Assembly: GCF_965363235.1 (NCBI RefSeq)
Contig: NC_134847.1
Coordinates: 48,425,305-48,489,304, forward strand
DNA: 64,000 nt
Reading direction: 5' to 3'
Source: Mytilus galloprovincialis
Lineage: Eukaryota > Mollusca > Bivalvia > Mytilida > Mytilidae
Below the pieces are notes generated by a model. That model did not search any database, was not told where the DNA came from, and saw only the letters and a list, made by a program, of their open reading frames with translations. The translations under genes and the position numbers were made by a program. Shown here one piece after another: positions 11,824 to 22,280 of the stretch. Numbering within the stretch: position 1 is the first letter of the stretch; every line of letters starts with the position of its first letter.

Positions 11824-12169
11824 CCAAATAAAAAAATATTTGTCTTTCGTCTCATTTTTGTATGACATTACGTCAAAAAGTTCGAATGAAAACAAAATGG
11901 ACTGTAAGGTGACCTATAGTTGTTATTGATAATTTCTGTGTCATTTGGTGTTCTGTGAAGAGCTGTCTCATTAGCAATTGTACCACATCTTCTTTTTTTG
12001 TGCTACAAACATTTCTGGGAAAACGAAATATACGGACAGACAAAACAGAAAATAGCCCATAAAACAGGTAAAATATAATCTTGATGTTCTTATAAACGAA
12101 CTTTGAAAGATAACTTAGTCACCAGAAGTCTAATAATGAATATAATTGCACAATTACTTTAATATTCGA

Positions 12170-12400
12170 AAAATCCGCCAGTGTCAAAATTGCAGGATAT
12201 TCTTTCCTTCCGGAACATCTGAGATCATCCCAGGTTTGGTTGAATTACGTGTTGCTAAGTTTTAAGTTTTCTATGTTATGTGGACTGCTATTTGTCTTCT
12301 CTTAGGTTACCGTTTTTCGCTATGGCTGTGTCGGTTTGTTTTCGACCTCCGGGTTTGATTGTTTCTTTGGTGTCTTTTGTCTCTCTTTTAAAATGTTAAA
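12170..12400 (+). repeat. Dispersed repeat family D inside the inner Harbinger copy
   Basis: Counterpart of 9560-9830, with ATGGCTGTGTCGGTTTGTTT and a GTGTCTTTTGTCTCTC tail. Non-coding. Confidence 0.6.
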
Positions 12401-13031
12401 TCTCCTTGCAAAAGTAAAGACACGTTTTATACATGGAGGATTTTTTGTACAGTTAAAAATAATGTTGCCAATATATTTTTGCGGAAGCAGAGTTATGAGA
12501 GTTAATCAAATGTGCACACACTTTCAGAGAATCGTGTAGCAGTCATGTGTTCTCGTGTAGGGCCGAGTAGAGATCGAAGAGTAGTCGAATGTGGTCGCGA
12601 AGGTATCGGGTATTGGTCGAGTTGGTCTGTGATAATATAAATATACAAGTCACAGTGATCTGGAAGCGATCGGGCATTAGGCGAGTTAATCTAGAAATGA
12701 TCGGACATTAGTCGAGCAAGGGTCGAAATGATCGAGTACTGATTGGTAAAATTTTTGTATTCCGACCAAACTCGATCCCTACAAGATCCTTTCCCGATCA
12801 ATTCGACCGCTACTCGACGAATTCACGATCTCTTCTCGAGTGACTTGCTCCTCGGTCCTTACTCGAATGTTTTTGACATGTCAAAAACTCAGGTAGAAAG
12901 TCAGATCGATGACGAGCAAGGTAGGCTATCCCGAATATTCTTGTCGATTAAGTCAGACCAGTCTCCCGATCACGTAATTTGTCTTGATCGGGCTTGATCG
13001 AATTGATCTGATCGGCAGTGTGAACCTAGCT

Positions 13032-13543
13032 TTATAGAGTTGTGCATCAGTCATGTGTACTCGTGTATGACCGAGTAGAGATCGGGTATTTGTCGAGTTG
13101 GTCTGAGATAAAAAAAAATTAAAAAAAATAAAAGAATAATAGAAATCGCAGTGATCTGGAAGCGCTCAGGCATTGATCGAGTTGATATAAACCACACATC
13201 AAACAGGTTGGCGTTGATCGGGAAATGATCGGATATTAGTCAGCAAAAGGTCGCGATGATCGAGTACTGATCTGTATAATATTTGTATTCCGATTAAACT
13301 CAATCTCTACACGATCCTTCCCCGACAAATACGACCGCTACTCGACGAATTCCCGGTCTCTTCTCGGGTGAATGGCTTCTCGATCCCTACGTACTCGAAT
13401 GTTTTTGACAGTGTCAAAAATTCTAGGGTAGAAAGGCAGATCGATGACGAGCAAGGTAGTCTACCCCGAACATTCTTGTCGGTTGAGTCAGACCAGTCTC
13501 CCGATCGCTTAATCGAGTTGATCTGATCTGCAGTGTGAACCTA
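13032..13543 (+). mobile_element. PIF/Harbinger-like element, right portion of the outer copy
   Basis: Resumes the outer element after the inner insertion. It is similar along its length to 12540-13031, including a GATC-rich arm and a TTCTTGTCG...GTCAGACCAGTCTCCC block. It ends in a diverged terminal repeat, TTGATCTGATCTGCAGTGTG followed by AACCTA. The left end is at 6297. Confidence 0.75.
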
Positions 13544-13734
13544 CTGTAGCTACAAGTTTGTTAAGGATAGTACATCCAGTACCGAATTGTCTACTGGTGG
13601 TGCTGTATCGTTGTTTTCGGCAGTTTTAACAAACGCTCTGGAAAAGCAGAAAGTTAATTTTATTAACCATTTCGAAAGCCATTTTCTACACACAGAATTT
13701 CGACTCTAGATATTGTTTTCAAAGGGAGGGGCAT

Positions 13735-13985
13735 CGTATCCAATACATTATTCAGATATTCCAAACCAGAAGCATCTGACCTTTATTAGTCTTTTTGTTC
13801 ATTTAAATATTTTATATTATTATATCTGAGTTTAGTATGACGTCCATTATCACTGAATACGTACGCTTTTTTATCGCTGTAGTAAAGGCCCATTGATGGC
13901 CTTCATATGTATTCTGTTCCTTAGACATGGGTTGTTGTCTCTTTGACACATTCCTCATTACCATTGTGAGTTTTATTTTAATTGA
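13735..13985 (+). mobile_element. 5'-truncated retroelement tail (copy 4)
   Basis: Only the 3' non-coding tail is present: GAGTTTAGTATGACGTCCAT and GGTTGTTGTCTCTTTGACAC followed by ATTCC. It ends where the other three copies end. It is more diverged than copies 2 and 3. Confidence 0.6.
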
Positions 13986-14241
13986 CAAGTAATGTCCAAA
14001 ATGTAAAAATTATAACAAAATTGCACTATAAGACTTTATCATAAGACCTGGTTGACAAGGCAATGTGATTTCCATTTACTAAGTAGACTGTCAATTTGAA
14101 GCCTGTTTTCGATCATTCTCTACTTAAGTTTGGTTTACCTTCACTTAGTACGCTTTCTTATATCATTTTCATTTTCAGCATCATTGTTTCTTAAATTAAA
14201 TAAATGTATTTACAATTTAATAGTTTTACAATGTATAACAT

Positions 14242-14371
14242 TTATAATGTCTTATTGGAACTTTTAAGTATGGAAAGCTCTATGTTATACAACTGATTAT
14301 AACTGTTATAATGTCTTATTGGAACTTTTAAGTATGGAAAGCCCTATGTTATACAATTGATTAAAAATAAG
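14242..14371. repeat. 65-bp tandem duplication
   Basis: Two adjacent copies beginning TATAATGTCTTATTGGAAC and ending near TATGTTATACAA, differing at a few positions. The surrounding 13990-14714 is AT-rich with no gene. Confidence 0.75.
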
Positions 14372-14714
14372 TTTCCCTAATCAAAACATAATTTAGCAGT
14401 CCTTAGAAAATGATCAATAGTTTGAGTTTCGTCCTTTTTCTAAAAAAAAGTTCATTGGAAGGTACCGAATACGAATTTGTTTATTATAGTGACATTGTGT
14501 ATATATAATACAATATATAATAATAATATTTGTCAATACAATGCTTGTACACCCGGCCCATTGGACATATAAGTCACTTAAAAAATATGAATCTTAAAAT
14601 CATTTCATAGTAGAGTCCTTTAGTTCAATTATTTACATAAATGAATTGTCTTCGTTTTGTAAATGCTAGTACAATATTTACCTGTTTTTCTTGGAAAATA
14701 AATTAAAAATTGTA

Positions 14715-16612
14715 TTAATTATTCACAGTTTGGCAGTAATAAAAATGTTTCTTTGCTTGGTATGGTTGAGTCAAGTTCATTTCGAAGTTCATTATATAGA
14801 GCACAGTTAATAAGGAAATGAATTTCACTTTCAATTTCATTTTTTTTAAACCGTCCTGTTTCAATTCTAAGAGGTGGAATGCCGCATCTAAATTGAGACA
14901 ACATCGACTGTTCGTTGCGTTGTAGGATGAGGTTCACGTATGCTTCAGCAGAGAAATTTTTTTTGAAAGTTTTGTATGTCGCAGTTTTGGATATTTATCT
15001 AAGTTTTTTAACCAATGAAGACTATGCTGTTCAAGTAGTGCTGATTTTGCGTTATATATATCACAACTATTCCTATTCTGAAAAGTTTCCATAACTCCAA
15101 TGTTTGTCATTATAGTTTTTATTTCAACCGACCGATGTTTGAGCATATGCTATAGTCCCATTGAAAGATACGTTAACTTTGCAAACCCTTGAATTATCCA
15201 TTTTCAACAGTCTATTCCAGTAACTTATCATGTTGAGCCATCATTGTTCTTTAGAAGGTGGCCATCCGATATCCCCCTCTATTGCTAGTTTTGGTGCAAA
15301 TGTGTGTACTCCAAGAAAATATCTAATTGCTTTGTTTTGTATATTGTCGATTCCGGAGAAGTCTTTGTATCCCCAAACTGAGGAGTTATAGTCTAATACT
15401 GGTACCACACAAGAATTATACAGCTTCTCAAATGTCTTAAATCCAAATTCCTTCAGATTGTGAAGTTTTGAGATAATGGCTGCTAGAGCACGTCCACCAC
15501 CTTTTGAAATATTTTCTGCGTTTGATGCAGTCTTTTTTCTCGTTGAAAAGTACTCCCAAATATTTGTACTGACTTGTAACCTCTAATTCATTGTCTCCGA
15601 TTTTGAACTGGAAAGATGTACGCTGCCGTCTGCCTTGTCTGAATGCACTACTTTGGATTTATCTCTATTCACCAGAAGTCGCCACCGTTTACATCAGTCA
15701 TGTAGTTTATCGAACATCTTTTGCATATACGTCTCCTTGTATGCTAGTAGTACAATGTCATCTGCGTACAACAACATAGACGGTTTGGTGTCGTCGAAAT
15801 TATACCAAGATCCAAATTGTTCACTTTTTGCACAAGGTCATTTATAAATATTGAAAACAAAGTTTGCGAACAATTATATCCCTGTTTCACACTAGAGTTA
15901 CAAACAAACCAATCCTACATATTCTGATTGACACGAATACTAACTGTTGTGTAGGAATAAAAGCTTATAAACTAACATATCTCGGTCCACAAAGTAAAAA
16001 GCTTTCTTTAGGTCCACAAATGTTGCAATTACATAAGCGTTGTTCCAAATCACACTACTAAGAGAAAAGACGTGATCTTAGTAAGAACGATGTTTCCTGA
16101 ATCCATTTTTCTCATCAGCTAGAACATCATTTTCGTCTAGAAAGGTCGATAGTCGGTTATTAATTATGAAGGCACTGCACAGCCTAGATATACAAGACAA
16201 TAAGCTTATTCCTCGATAATTAAACGGAATACGATGGTCAGAAAAGGGATTTTTCAACATCGGGAAAATAACTGCTTTTCTCCAGATTGACGGTATACAA
16301 CTGGTGTCAAAAATCACTTGAAATGGAGCGCGAATCACATGAAAGACATTTGAAAATTTTAAAACTTCGTACGGTATTTGATCAATCCCTGATAATTTTC
16401 CATTTTTCGCACTTTTGATTCCAGTTTCTATTTCCTCAAGTGTTATGTTACCATTTAATTCTTCGTTATCATTGTATATTATATCCCCTAATACTGTTTA
16501 ATGAGATAATGCATACCTATAACATTCACTATCGAAATCCTCTTCCGATTTATCATTATTATACAAATGTTCAAAGTCGGATTTCCATTTATCAAGAACA
16601 CTAGTTTCATCA
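14715..16612 (-). pseudogene. LINE-type non-LTR retrotransposon reverse transcriptase, decayed
   Basis: Minus-strand reading, broken by several stops and frame changes, follows the order of a non-LTR reverse transcriptase. Near 16600 it has DKWKSDFEHLYN. Around 16400 it has GKLSGIDQIPYEVLK. At 16078-16338 are WRKAVIFPMLK and FNYRGISLLSC. Near 15990 is ATFVDLKKAFYFVDRD. The catalytic YADD motif is at 15757-15768 (LLYADDIVLLA), and a C-terminal RNP/zinc-like region is at 14719-14937 (QFRCGIPPLRIETGRF). Two catalytic acidic residues are therefore still readable, but no full-length frame remains. The endonuclease half is missing, consistent with 5' truncation. Clade is uncertain (CR1-, RTE- or Jockey-like). 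Confidence 0.85.
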
Positions 16613-16691
16613 ATCAACATTTCACCGTCAGTATTGTATATACTTTCATTGCAATCAAATTGTTTTTTTCATCGTACCATGTCATTGTTCA

Positions 16692-16968
16692 GAAATATTC
16701 TGTACGAACTTCACAAATAATACATGATGATCTTGAAGTAGAGATTACTTGTGCTGTTTTGTCTGGTTTTAATGGTTTCTATTTGACGTGGCTTTGCACT
16801 TGTACATCTCGTCATAGTTCTATTGTTCTATGATAATTTTTGAAATATTCTGTACGAACTTCACAAATAATACATGATGATCTTGAAGTAAAGATTACTT
16901 TTACTGTTTAGTCCAGTTTTGATGGTATCCATTTGACGGGGTTCTGTACTTGTACATCCCGTCAAAAA
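16692..16968. repeat. 150-bp tandem duplication
   Basis: GAAATATTCTGTACGAACTT starts at 16692 and again at 16842; each unit carries a TGACGTGGC/TGACGGGGT...CATC(T/C)CGTC block. The second unit is incomplete. A related TGACGTGGCTCTGTAC...CATCTCGTC segment is at 55728-55757, so this belongs to a dispersed family. Confidence 0.7.
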
Positions 16969-16989
16969 AATTCTTACATTGTTTCTAAA

Positions 16990-18062
16990 GCCAAACAAGG
17001 ATTTAGTGAACATGTTTTTGGTATGTCTGATATCATATTCATTCGCACCTGTAGAAAGTCATTCAAATGGAACTTAAAGTAGTATACCGCTGTTCGAAAC
17101 TCGTAAATCGATAGAAAAAAACAAATGCGGGTTACAAACTAAAACTGAGGGAAACGCATTAAATATAAGAGGAGAACAACGACACAACAATAAAATGTAA
17201 CACACACACAGAAAAGCATTAGACAAAATCCGATGAGAATAACAAATATAACATCAAAACTAAATACATGAATTTGGGATAGAAAAGTACCGTGACACGT
17301 CTTATAGTAATGTGAATTGACACTCAAATATAAGAGGAAACAAACGACACAACAGAAACACAACGTTAAAATGTTACACAAACAGAAACAAACTATAATA
17401 TAACAATGGCCATATTCCTGACTTGGTACAGGACTTTTTAAAGAAAAAAATGGTGGGTTGAACCTGGTTTTGTGGCATGCCAAACCTCCCGCTTTAATGG
17501 CAATGTTAAATATAACATTAAAATGACAACATAACATTACAGGACTAAAATACAAATAAATAGGAGAAAAAAGTCTTTCAATAGGCATATTGAGATTCGT
17601 GAGAATTTATTTGAAGATAAAGATGCGCAGGAGTTTACTGATAAAAGAGGGACGAAAGATACCAAAGGGAGTCAAACTCATAAATCTAAAATAAACTGAC
17701 AACGCCATGGCTAAAAATGAAAAAGACAAACAATAGTACACATGACAAAACATAGAAAGCTAAAGAATAAACAACACGAACCCCACCAAAAACTAGGGAT
17801 GATCTTAGGTGCTCCGGAAGGGTAAGCAGATCCTGCTCCACACGTGGCACCCGTCGGTAGGTCTCATTCATGAAAGGAAAGGGGATTGTAGCTACGACGT
17901 AAGGAACATATCCGATATCATTAGAGAAACGGTTATCATGCACATGATGTAGTTTCCATTATACCATTACAATCACTAGAAATTATATATTATATTCTAC
18001 AATTTCTGTCATGTTATCTATTATGGCCTACGAGAATACATTTTATTTAAAGGATTTTAAAT
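16990..18062 (+). repeat. Copy of a gene-like module (paralogue of 29423-29712) with two insertions
   Basis: Segments 16990-17070, 17567-17643 and 17936-18060 are collinear with the uninterrupted sequence at 29423-29712 (landmarks CAAGGATTTAGT, GAAAGTCATT, AGATGCGCAGGAGTTTACTG, ATGATGTAGTT and TCTATTATGGCCT). The two gaps are filled by other repeats: 17071-17566, which shares CATATTCCTGACTTGGTACA with 37452-37471, and 17644-17935, a minus-strand family D copy. The module follows remnants of a zinc-finger-like coding sequence in the 29-kb copy, so it may be its 3' region. No intact coding frame. Confidence 0.6.
17644..17935 (-). repeat. Dispersed repeat family D
   Basis: Inserted in the module above. 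The reverse complement carries the family landmarks CCATGGCGTTGTCAGTTTA and the CTTCCGGAGCACCTAAGATC block, close to the copy at 45515-45835. Confidence 0.65.
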
Positions 18063-18149
18063 AGAGTGGTTAAAATATACCCTTGACCTTACCTATTCAT
18101 TTTCTAATGAAAATTTAAACAAAGCAGCTAATCGTTAGAGACTAGATGA

Positions 18150-18384
18150 TGATCTCCGACAACCTTGGCCTGTTGGAAGAATGGCTTGCAATGTGCCATC
18201 ATGTAACACGCATATACATGTATATATACATTGTACCTCATATCGTGCATATATTGAGCATTGGAAAAAGATACACACACAGTACATTTCAATTAGTGAA
18301 TGTGAAATTTGTAATATGACATTCAATAGAAAATGCCTTCTTAATAGACATTTTCGATTTTTTCATAAACTAAATGTGAAATGA
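18150..18384 (+). CDS. Small two-finger C2H2 protein-like ORF
   Basis: A frame with Met at 18181 encodes 67 residues. It is open for 13 further codons upstream (back to a stop at about 18139-18141), which keep the similarity to the paralogue at 27773 (WP..G before the Met). Finger 1 is C-x4-C followed by H-x4-H in EHWKKIH. Finger 2 is a canonical C-x2-C-x12-H-x4-H (CEICNMTFNRKCLLNRHFRF then FH). A nucleic-acid-binding role is inferred only from the fingers. The natural start is probably upstream of the Met. The paralogue and the surrounding repeats suggest a multicopy family, perhaps transposon-encoded, rather than a single-copy regulator. Confidence 0.5.
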
Positions 18385-18508
18385 AAAACAAAAATAGAAC
18401 CTATTCTTAAATTTATTTTAAAATCCGCTCTTGAACAGCCTGTATTGCAAACACATTACCAATACTTTGCTTTTATTGTCTATTTCTAGACTGCCTGACT
18501 TTGTTTGA

Positions 18509-20540
18509 ACAAGTGAAAGTGCGAGCTACTGCTCACTGATGATACCCCCGCCGCAAGTGGATAATATTAATAGTGTAAAAATATGCAAGTGTTCGGTAAA
18601 CAGGAAGTTGTCCAGTGATGAATCTGAAAACGCATCACACGGTATAGCTGACTTATAAAAATCCTGAAACCAAATTTCAGAAATCCTTGTATTGTAGTTC
18701 CGGAGAAAAATGTGACGAAAATTTTCAACTTGGCTATCATGTGTAAAATCAGACCTTTCCTCGATCTTGATATCTATATCATTAACGGGAAGCTTAATAC
18801 AAAAATTTATGATAAAAGAGATGATTTTTCATTTCCTATTGTTAATTATCCATTTTTAGATGGTGACGTTCCCTTGTCACCATCTTATGGTGTTTATATA
18901 TCTCAACTTGTACGATTCGCTCGTGTATGTAACAATGTATTAGATTTTAGCGAGAGAAATTTATGTATTACTGAAAAATTATTACACCAGGGTTTTCGAT
19001 ATCACAAACTGGTCAAAACATTTACTAAATTTTATCACCGGTATAAGGAAATAATTCGTAAATATAACTCAACATGCAGACATCTTATACGTTCAGGTAT
19101 TTCACATCCAAAATTTTATGGAAATATTCTTTATAAAGCACAAAAATGTCAGTATTCTCCTCAGAAACTAACAAAACCTTTAAATAGACTTATTAAAAGG
19201 GGATATAGTTACGATACTGTTGTCAGGTCATTAAAGATTGCATATTTTGGCTTTAACATTGATTCACTGATAGGGTCTTTGCATCGGAACTAAACACATT
19301 TATTTCTAAAAAAACAGTTGTTGGCATGACACGGGTTATGTTCTTCTCATATATTTTATGATAGTATGATACTAAACCCCTAACGGGAGGGATTGTACCT
19401 GATATTCATATGATGAAGACATAATCTTTCAATCAGTTTAATTGAGGTCTGGAGCTGGCATGTCAGTTAACTGCTAGTAGTCTGTTGTTATTTATGTATT
19501 ATTGTCATTTTATTTATTTTCTTTTGTTACATCGTTTGACATCAGACTCGGAGTTCTCTTAAACTGAATTTTAATGTGCGTATTGTTATTCTTTTACTTT
19601 TCTACATTGGCTAGAGGTATAGGGGGAGGGTTGAGATCTCATAAACATGTTTAACCCCGCCGCAATTTTGCGCCTGTCCCAAGTCAGGAGCCTCTGGCCT
19701 TTGTTAGTCTTGTATGATTTTAAATTTTAGTTTCTTGTGTATAATTCGGAGTTTAGTATGACGTCCATTATCACTGTACTATTATGCATATTTTAGGGGC
19801 CAGCTGAAGGACACCTACGGGTGCGGGAATTCTCGCTACATTGAAGACCCATTGGTTGCCTTCGGCTGTTGTTTGCTCTATGGTCGGGTGGTTGTCGCTT
19901 TGACATATTCACCATTTCCTTTCTCAATTTTAAGTGTTCGGTAAACAGGAAGTTGTCAAGTGATGAATCTGAAAACGCATCACACGGTATGGCTGACATA
20001 TATAAATGTTGATACCAAATTACAGAAAGGGTGGATGTGTAGTTCCTGAGAAAAATGTGACGAAAGTACCCCCTGCCGCAAGTGGATAATATTAATAGTG
20101 TAAAAATATGCAAGTGTTCGGTAAACAGGAAGTTGTCCAGTGATGAATCTGAAAACGCATCACACGGTATAGCTGACTTATAAAAATCCTGAAACCAAAT
20201 TTCAGAAATCCTTGTATTGTAGTTCCTGAGAAAAATGTGACGAAAATTTTCAACTTGGCTATCATGTGTAAAATCAGACAAGTGTTCGGTAAACAGGAAG
20301 TTGTCAAGTGATGAATCTGAAAACGCATCACACGGTATGGCTGACATATATAAATGTTGATACCAAATTACAGAAAGGGTGGATGTGTAGTTCCTGAGAA
20401 AAATGTCACGAAAGTTTCATGGGACGGACTGACTGACGGACTGATGGACGGACGGACTGATGGACGGAACGACGGACGGACTGACAGACAGAGGTAAAAC
20501 AGTATACCCCCCCTTTTTTAAAGCGGGGGTATAATTATGG
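18509..20540. mobile_element. Dimeric MITE with ATACCCCCGC termini, interrupted by a retroelement
   Basis: Starts near GATACCCCCGCCGCAAG (18540) and ends AAAGCGGGGGTATAATT (20520-20538), giving inverted ATACCCCCGC/GCGGGGGTAT ends. The body is built from an approximately 170-bp motif carrying ACTTCCTGTTTACCGAACAC on the minus strand, repeated at 18590, 19935, 20115 and 20280. A second internal terminus (CCCCCTGCCGCAAGTGG, 20070-20090) shows that one and a half to two copies are fused. A 1177-bp retroelement (18755-19931) splits the first copy. A single-unit copy in the opposite orientation is at 50705-51180. Confidence 0.75.
18755..19931 (+). mobile_element. 5'-truncated retroelement, RT C-terminal domain plus 3' tail (copy 2)
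   Basis: Inserted in the MITE: the uninterrupted junction AAAATCAGACAAGTGTTCGG is present at 20270-20290. The coding part runs to a stop at 19291-19293 and encodes about 180 residues, including FLDLDIYI, KIYDKRDDFSFPIVNYPF, LSPSYGVYISQLVRFAR and FYHRY. I recognise this as the C-terminal end of a reverse-transcriptase-type protein that is very common in bivalve and coral genomes. The catalytic part is absent. The following 640 bases are the shared 3' tail. The Met at 18712 that would start this frame lies in MITE sequence, so it is an accidental fusion. No clear target-site duplication. Confidence 0.75.
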
Positions 20541-20639
20541 GAAGGGTTGAACTTAGCACTACTTGGATAAAAATTGAATTTGTTTCTCTGAAGCCTTTAA
20601 TTTGGGGTGTTTCTGTTGTCTATTAACATGATTAAGTAT

Positions 20640-20957
20640 ATTAAATTAATAGGGGTAACGTAAAAATGTGCATTCTCAAAGTGTTCGTAACTATGACAGC
20701 ATGTGCCACACTTACCATCACTTCTGGGTTGGGTTTGTGGTTTAGGTTTTTCTTGATAGCACTGTTGATTTTGACTGGTTCTAGCTCCGATCCTATCTGA
20801 ATGGTCATGTCTGCTAGCAAAGCACATGAAGCAACATACTATGGTCTAAGTTCACGATATGTAAACCGCTCCATCGTTGCCGTTGTTCCAGCTAGAAAAC
20901 ACAGTCTGCATTTTCGGTTTCGAATGCTTTAAAATGTTCCAATTTCGGTACTTCCAT
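20640..20957 (-). pseudogene. LTR-retrotransposon gag remnant
   Basis: The minus strand starts MEVPKLEHFKAFETEN at 20957, similar to gag N-termini of mussel LTR elements. It hits a stop after 21 codons. Roughly 35 codons later come a basic Gln-rich linker and a zinc-knuckle-like block (GKCGTCCHSYEH). The intervening capsid region is missing, so the copy is deleted internally as well as interrupted. No LTR was recognised. Confidence 0.4.
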
Positions 20958-21852
20958 TTTGAATTTTCGTATACTGGGACAAGTTCATTAGTAAAACACT
21001 CGCTTTGCTGCAAAGAATACGGTAATCGTGGAATCCTTTCCAATTATATCTCCGTGAACTTCGGCACGGGTTACATTAAAGTCTGTAGGTCTATAATTGA
21101 CACTATGGCTGCTTCAAACGCAAGACTGTATAAAATATATACAAATTTATTAACACAAGTTTACAGCTTGAAAGCAAGGGGAAGACTGCCCCAGCAACAG
21201 TTTACAAAACATATAAATTAAGTCAAAGATAAGGGTATTAAAACATTATGAAGGGTTCTCATAAAATACAAATATAATTGTCCAATCTTATGTAATAATA
21301 ATTAAGCTGATCATTGTCCTCCGGCTTAACTTTTGTTAAAATAGCGATAATTGTTTTTGTAGTTCGAGTGTTAGATACATGTATTATCTCTCACACTTTT
21401 GACAGCCATCAGATTATGATGTAAAGTAATAAATCTATAATCTCTTTGGATATTTGAAATAAGAAACATTATATTAAAAAAACAGGAACATTTAACTTAA
21501 AACTAAAAAAGGGAAATATTCAATGTTAAAACGAGAGTTCATATAAATATTCAAATTAAAACGAGAGTTCATATAAAGCACTTTGCGAATTAATGTAAAA
21601 GTTCCTAAAGTCACTTTTCATACGGTTATATTCTCCACTACTTCCCCGAAGTGCTCGTCCCGAGCACAAATTTGCTACATTTCGTCATTGGGTTGGTAAT
21701 GTTATTTCATCTGTGGGTAATTCGTCTTTGGGTAATTCGTCTATGGTAATTTATCTTTCTGGTTGCTGAAAGTGTGTACATACTGAAAACATCACGAACA
21801 TAGAAAATGCACATATTGGACCTTTTAATAGATATACAAAGGGGGTATGTGG
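20958..21852. other. No recognisable gene
   Basis: AT-rich DNA. Minor direct repeats GGGTAATTCGTCT occur at about 21715-21745, and two AAACGAGAGTTCATATAAA repeats at 21528-21580. The last eight bases, GTATGTGG (21845-21852), are the left target-site duplication of the hAT element. Confidence 0.5.
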
Positions 21853-21949
21853 CAGGGATGGGGTAATTGAAAATGTAATGGTAATTACGTGTAATGCATT
21901 ACAATTTTCCATGTAATTGAATGTAATGTGTAGTTGAGCATTTTTTAAT

Positions 21950-22108
21950 TAATGAATGGCTATTATTTATTTTGAATTTATTGAACCATAAAATTAATTT
22001 TTGACTCTTCACATTGAATAATCCGCGAAGCGGATTATGTAAAATGTGAAGAGTCAAAAATTAATTTTATGGTTCAATAAATTCAAAATAAATCATAGCC
22101 ATTCATTA
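21950..22108. mobile_element. 159-bp near-perfect palindrome (foldback MITE)
   Basis: TAATGAATGGCTAT...TTTTGACTCTTCACAT on the left is mirrored by the complementary sequence on the right, with arms of about 65 bases. The centre, ATAATCCGC-GAA-GCGGATTAT, is itself palindromic with midpoint at about 22028. Nearly all positions pair. It is downstream of the stop codon of the recombinase gene. Confidence 0.85.
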
Positions 22109-22280
22109 TAAATTAATTTCTATAAAAATAAGGCTCAAATAACTTTTCATATTATTTATATTAACAATAACAAAAAACACATGTTGGCGTATGAATACAC
22201 AAAAGAATGAATGAACTGTCATGGCCGCAACGTCATTGGAATGTTACGAGACGGGTAAACTCTTTTCCAAAAACAACAGT

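Larger units (their letters stand above)
9969..13031 (+). mobile_element. PIF/Harbinger-like element (inner copy)
   Basis: A 3063-bp element with terminal inverted repeats AGCTAGGTTCACACTGCC and GGCAGTGTGAACCTAGCT, flanked by TTA on both sides (9966-9968 and 13032-13034). It sits inside a related copy: the outer sequence ending CACCCTTTTA continues at TAGAGTTGTGCATCAGTCATG, collinear with 12520-12555 of the inner copy. The arms are rich in GATCG words. A transposase remnant lies at 10500-10740, and a palindromic MITE at 11131-11823 splits the body. No complete transposase remains. Confidence 0.85.

Noticed and set aside
17139..17588. 149-codon hydrophobic minus-strand frame
   Set aside because: Lies across inserted dispersed repeats (17071-17566). 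The Cys/Phe/Val-rich translation is typical of AT-rich repeat DNA, and parts recur at 37440-37575 without the frame.
19793..20347. 184-codon minus-strand frame with a repeated SAIPCDAFSDSSLDNFLFTE peptide
   Set aside because: It is the MITE repeat motif read in one frame. The same peptide appears from the copy at 50866-51162, it runs into unrelated retroelement tail sequence, and no domain or start context supports a protein.
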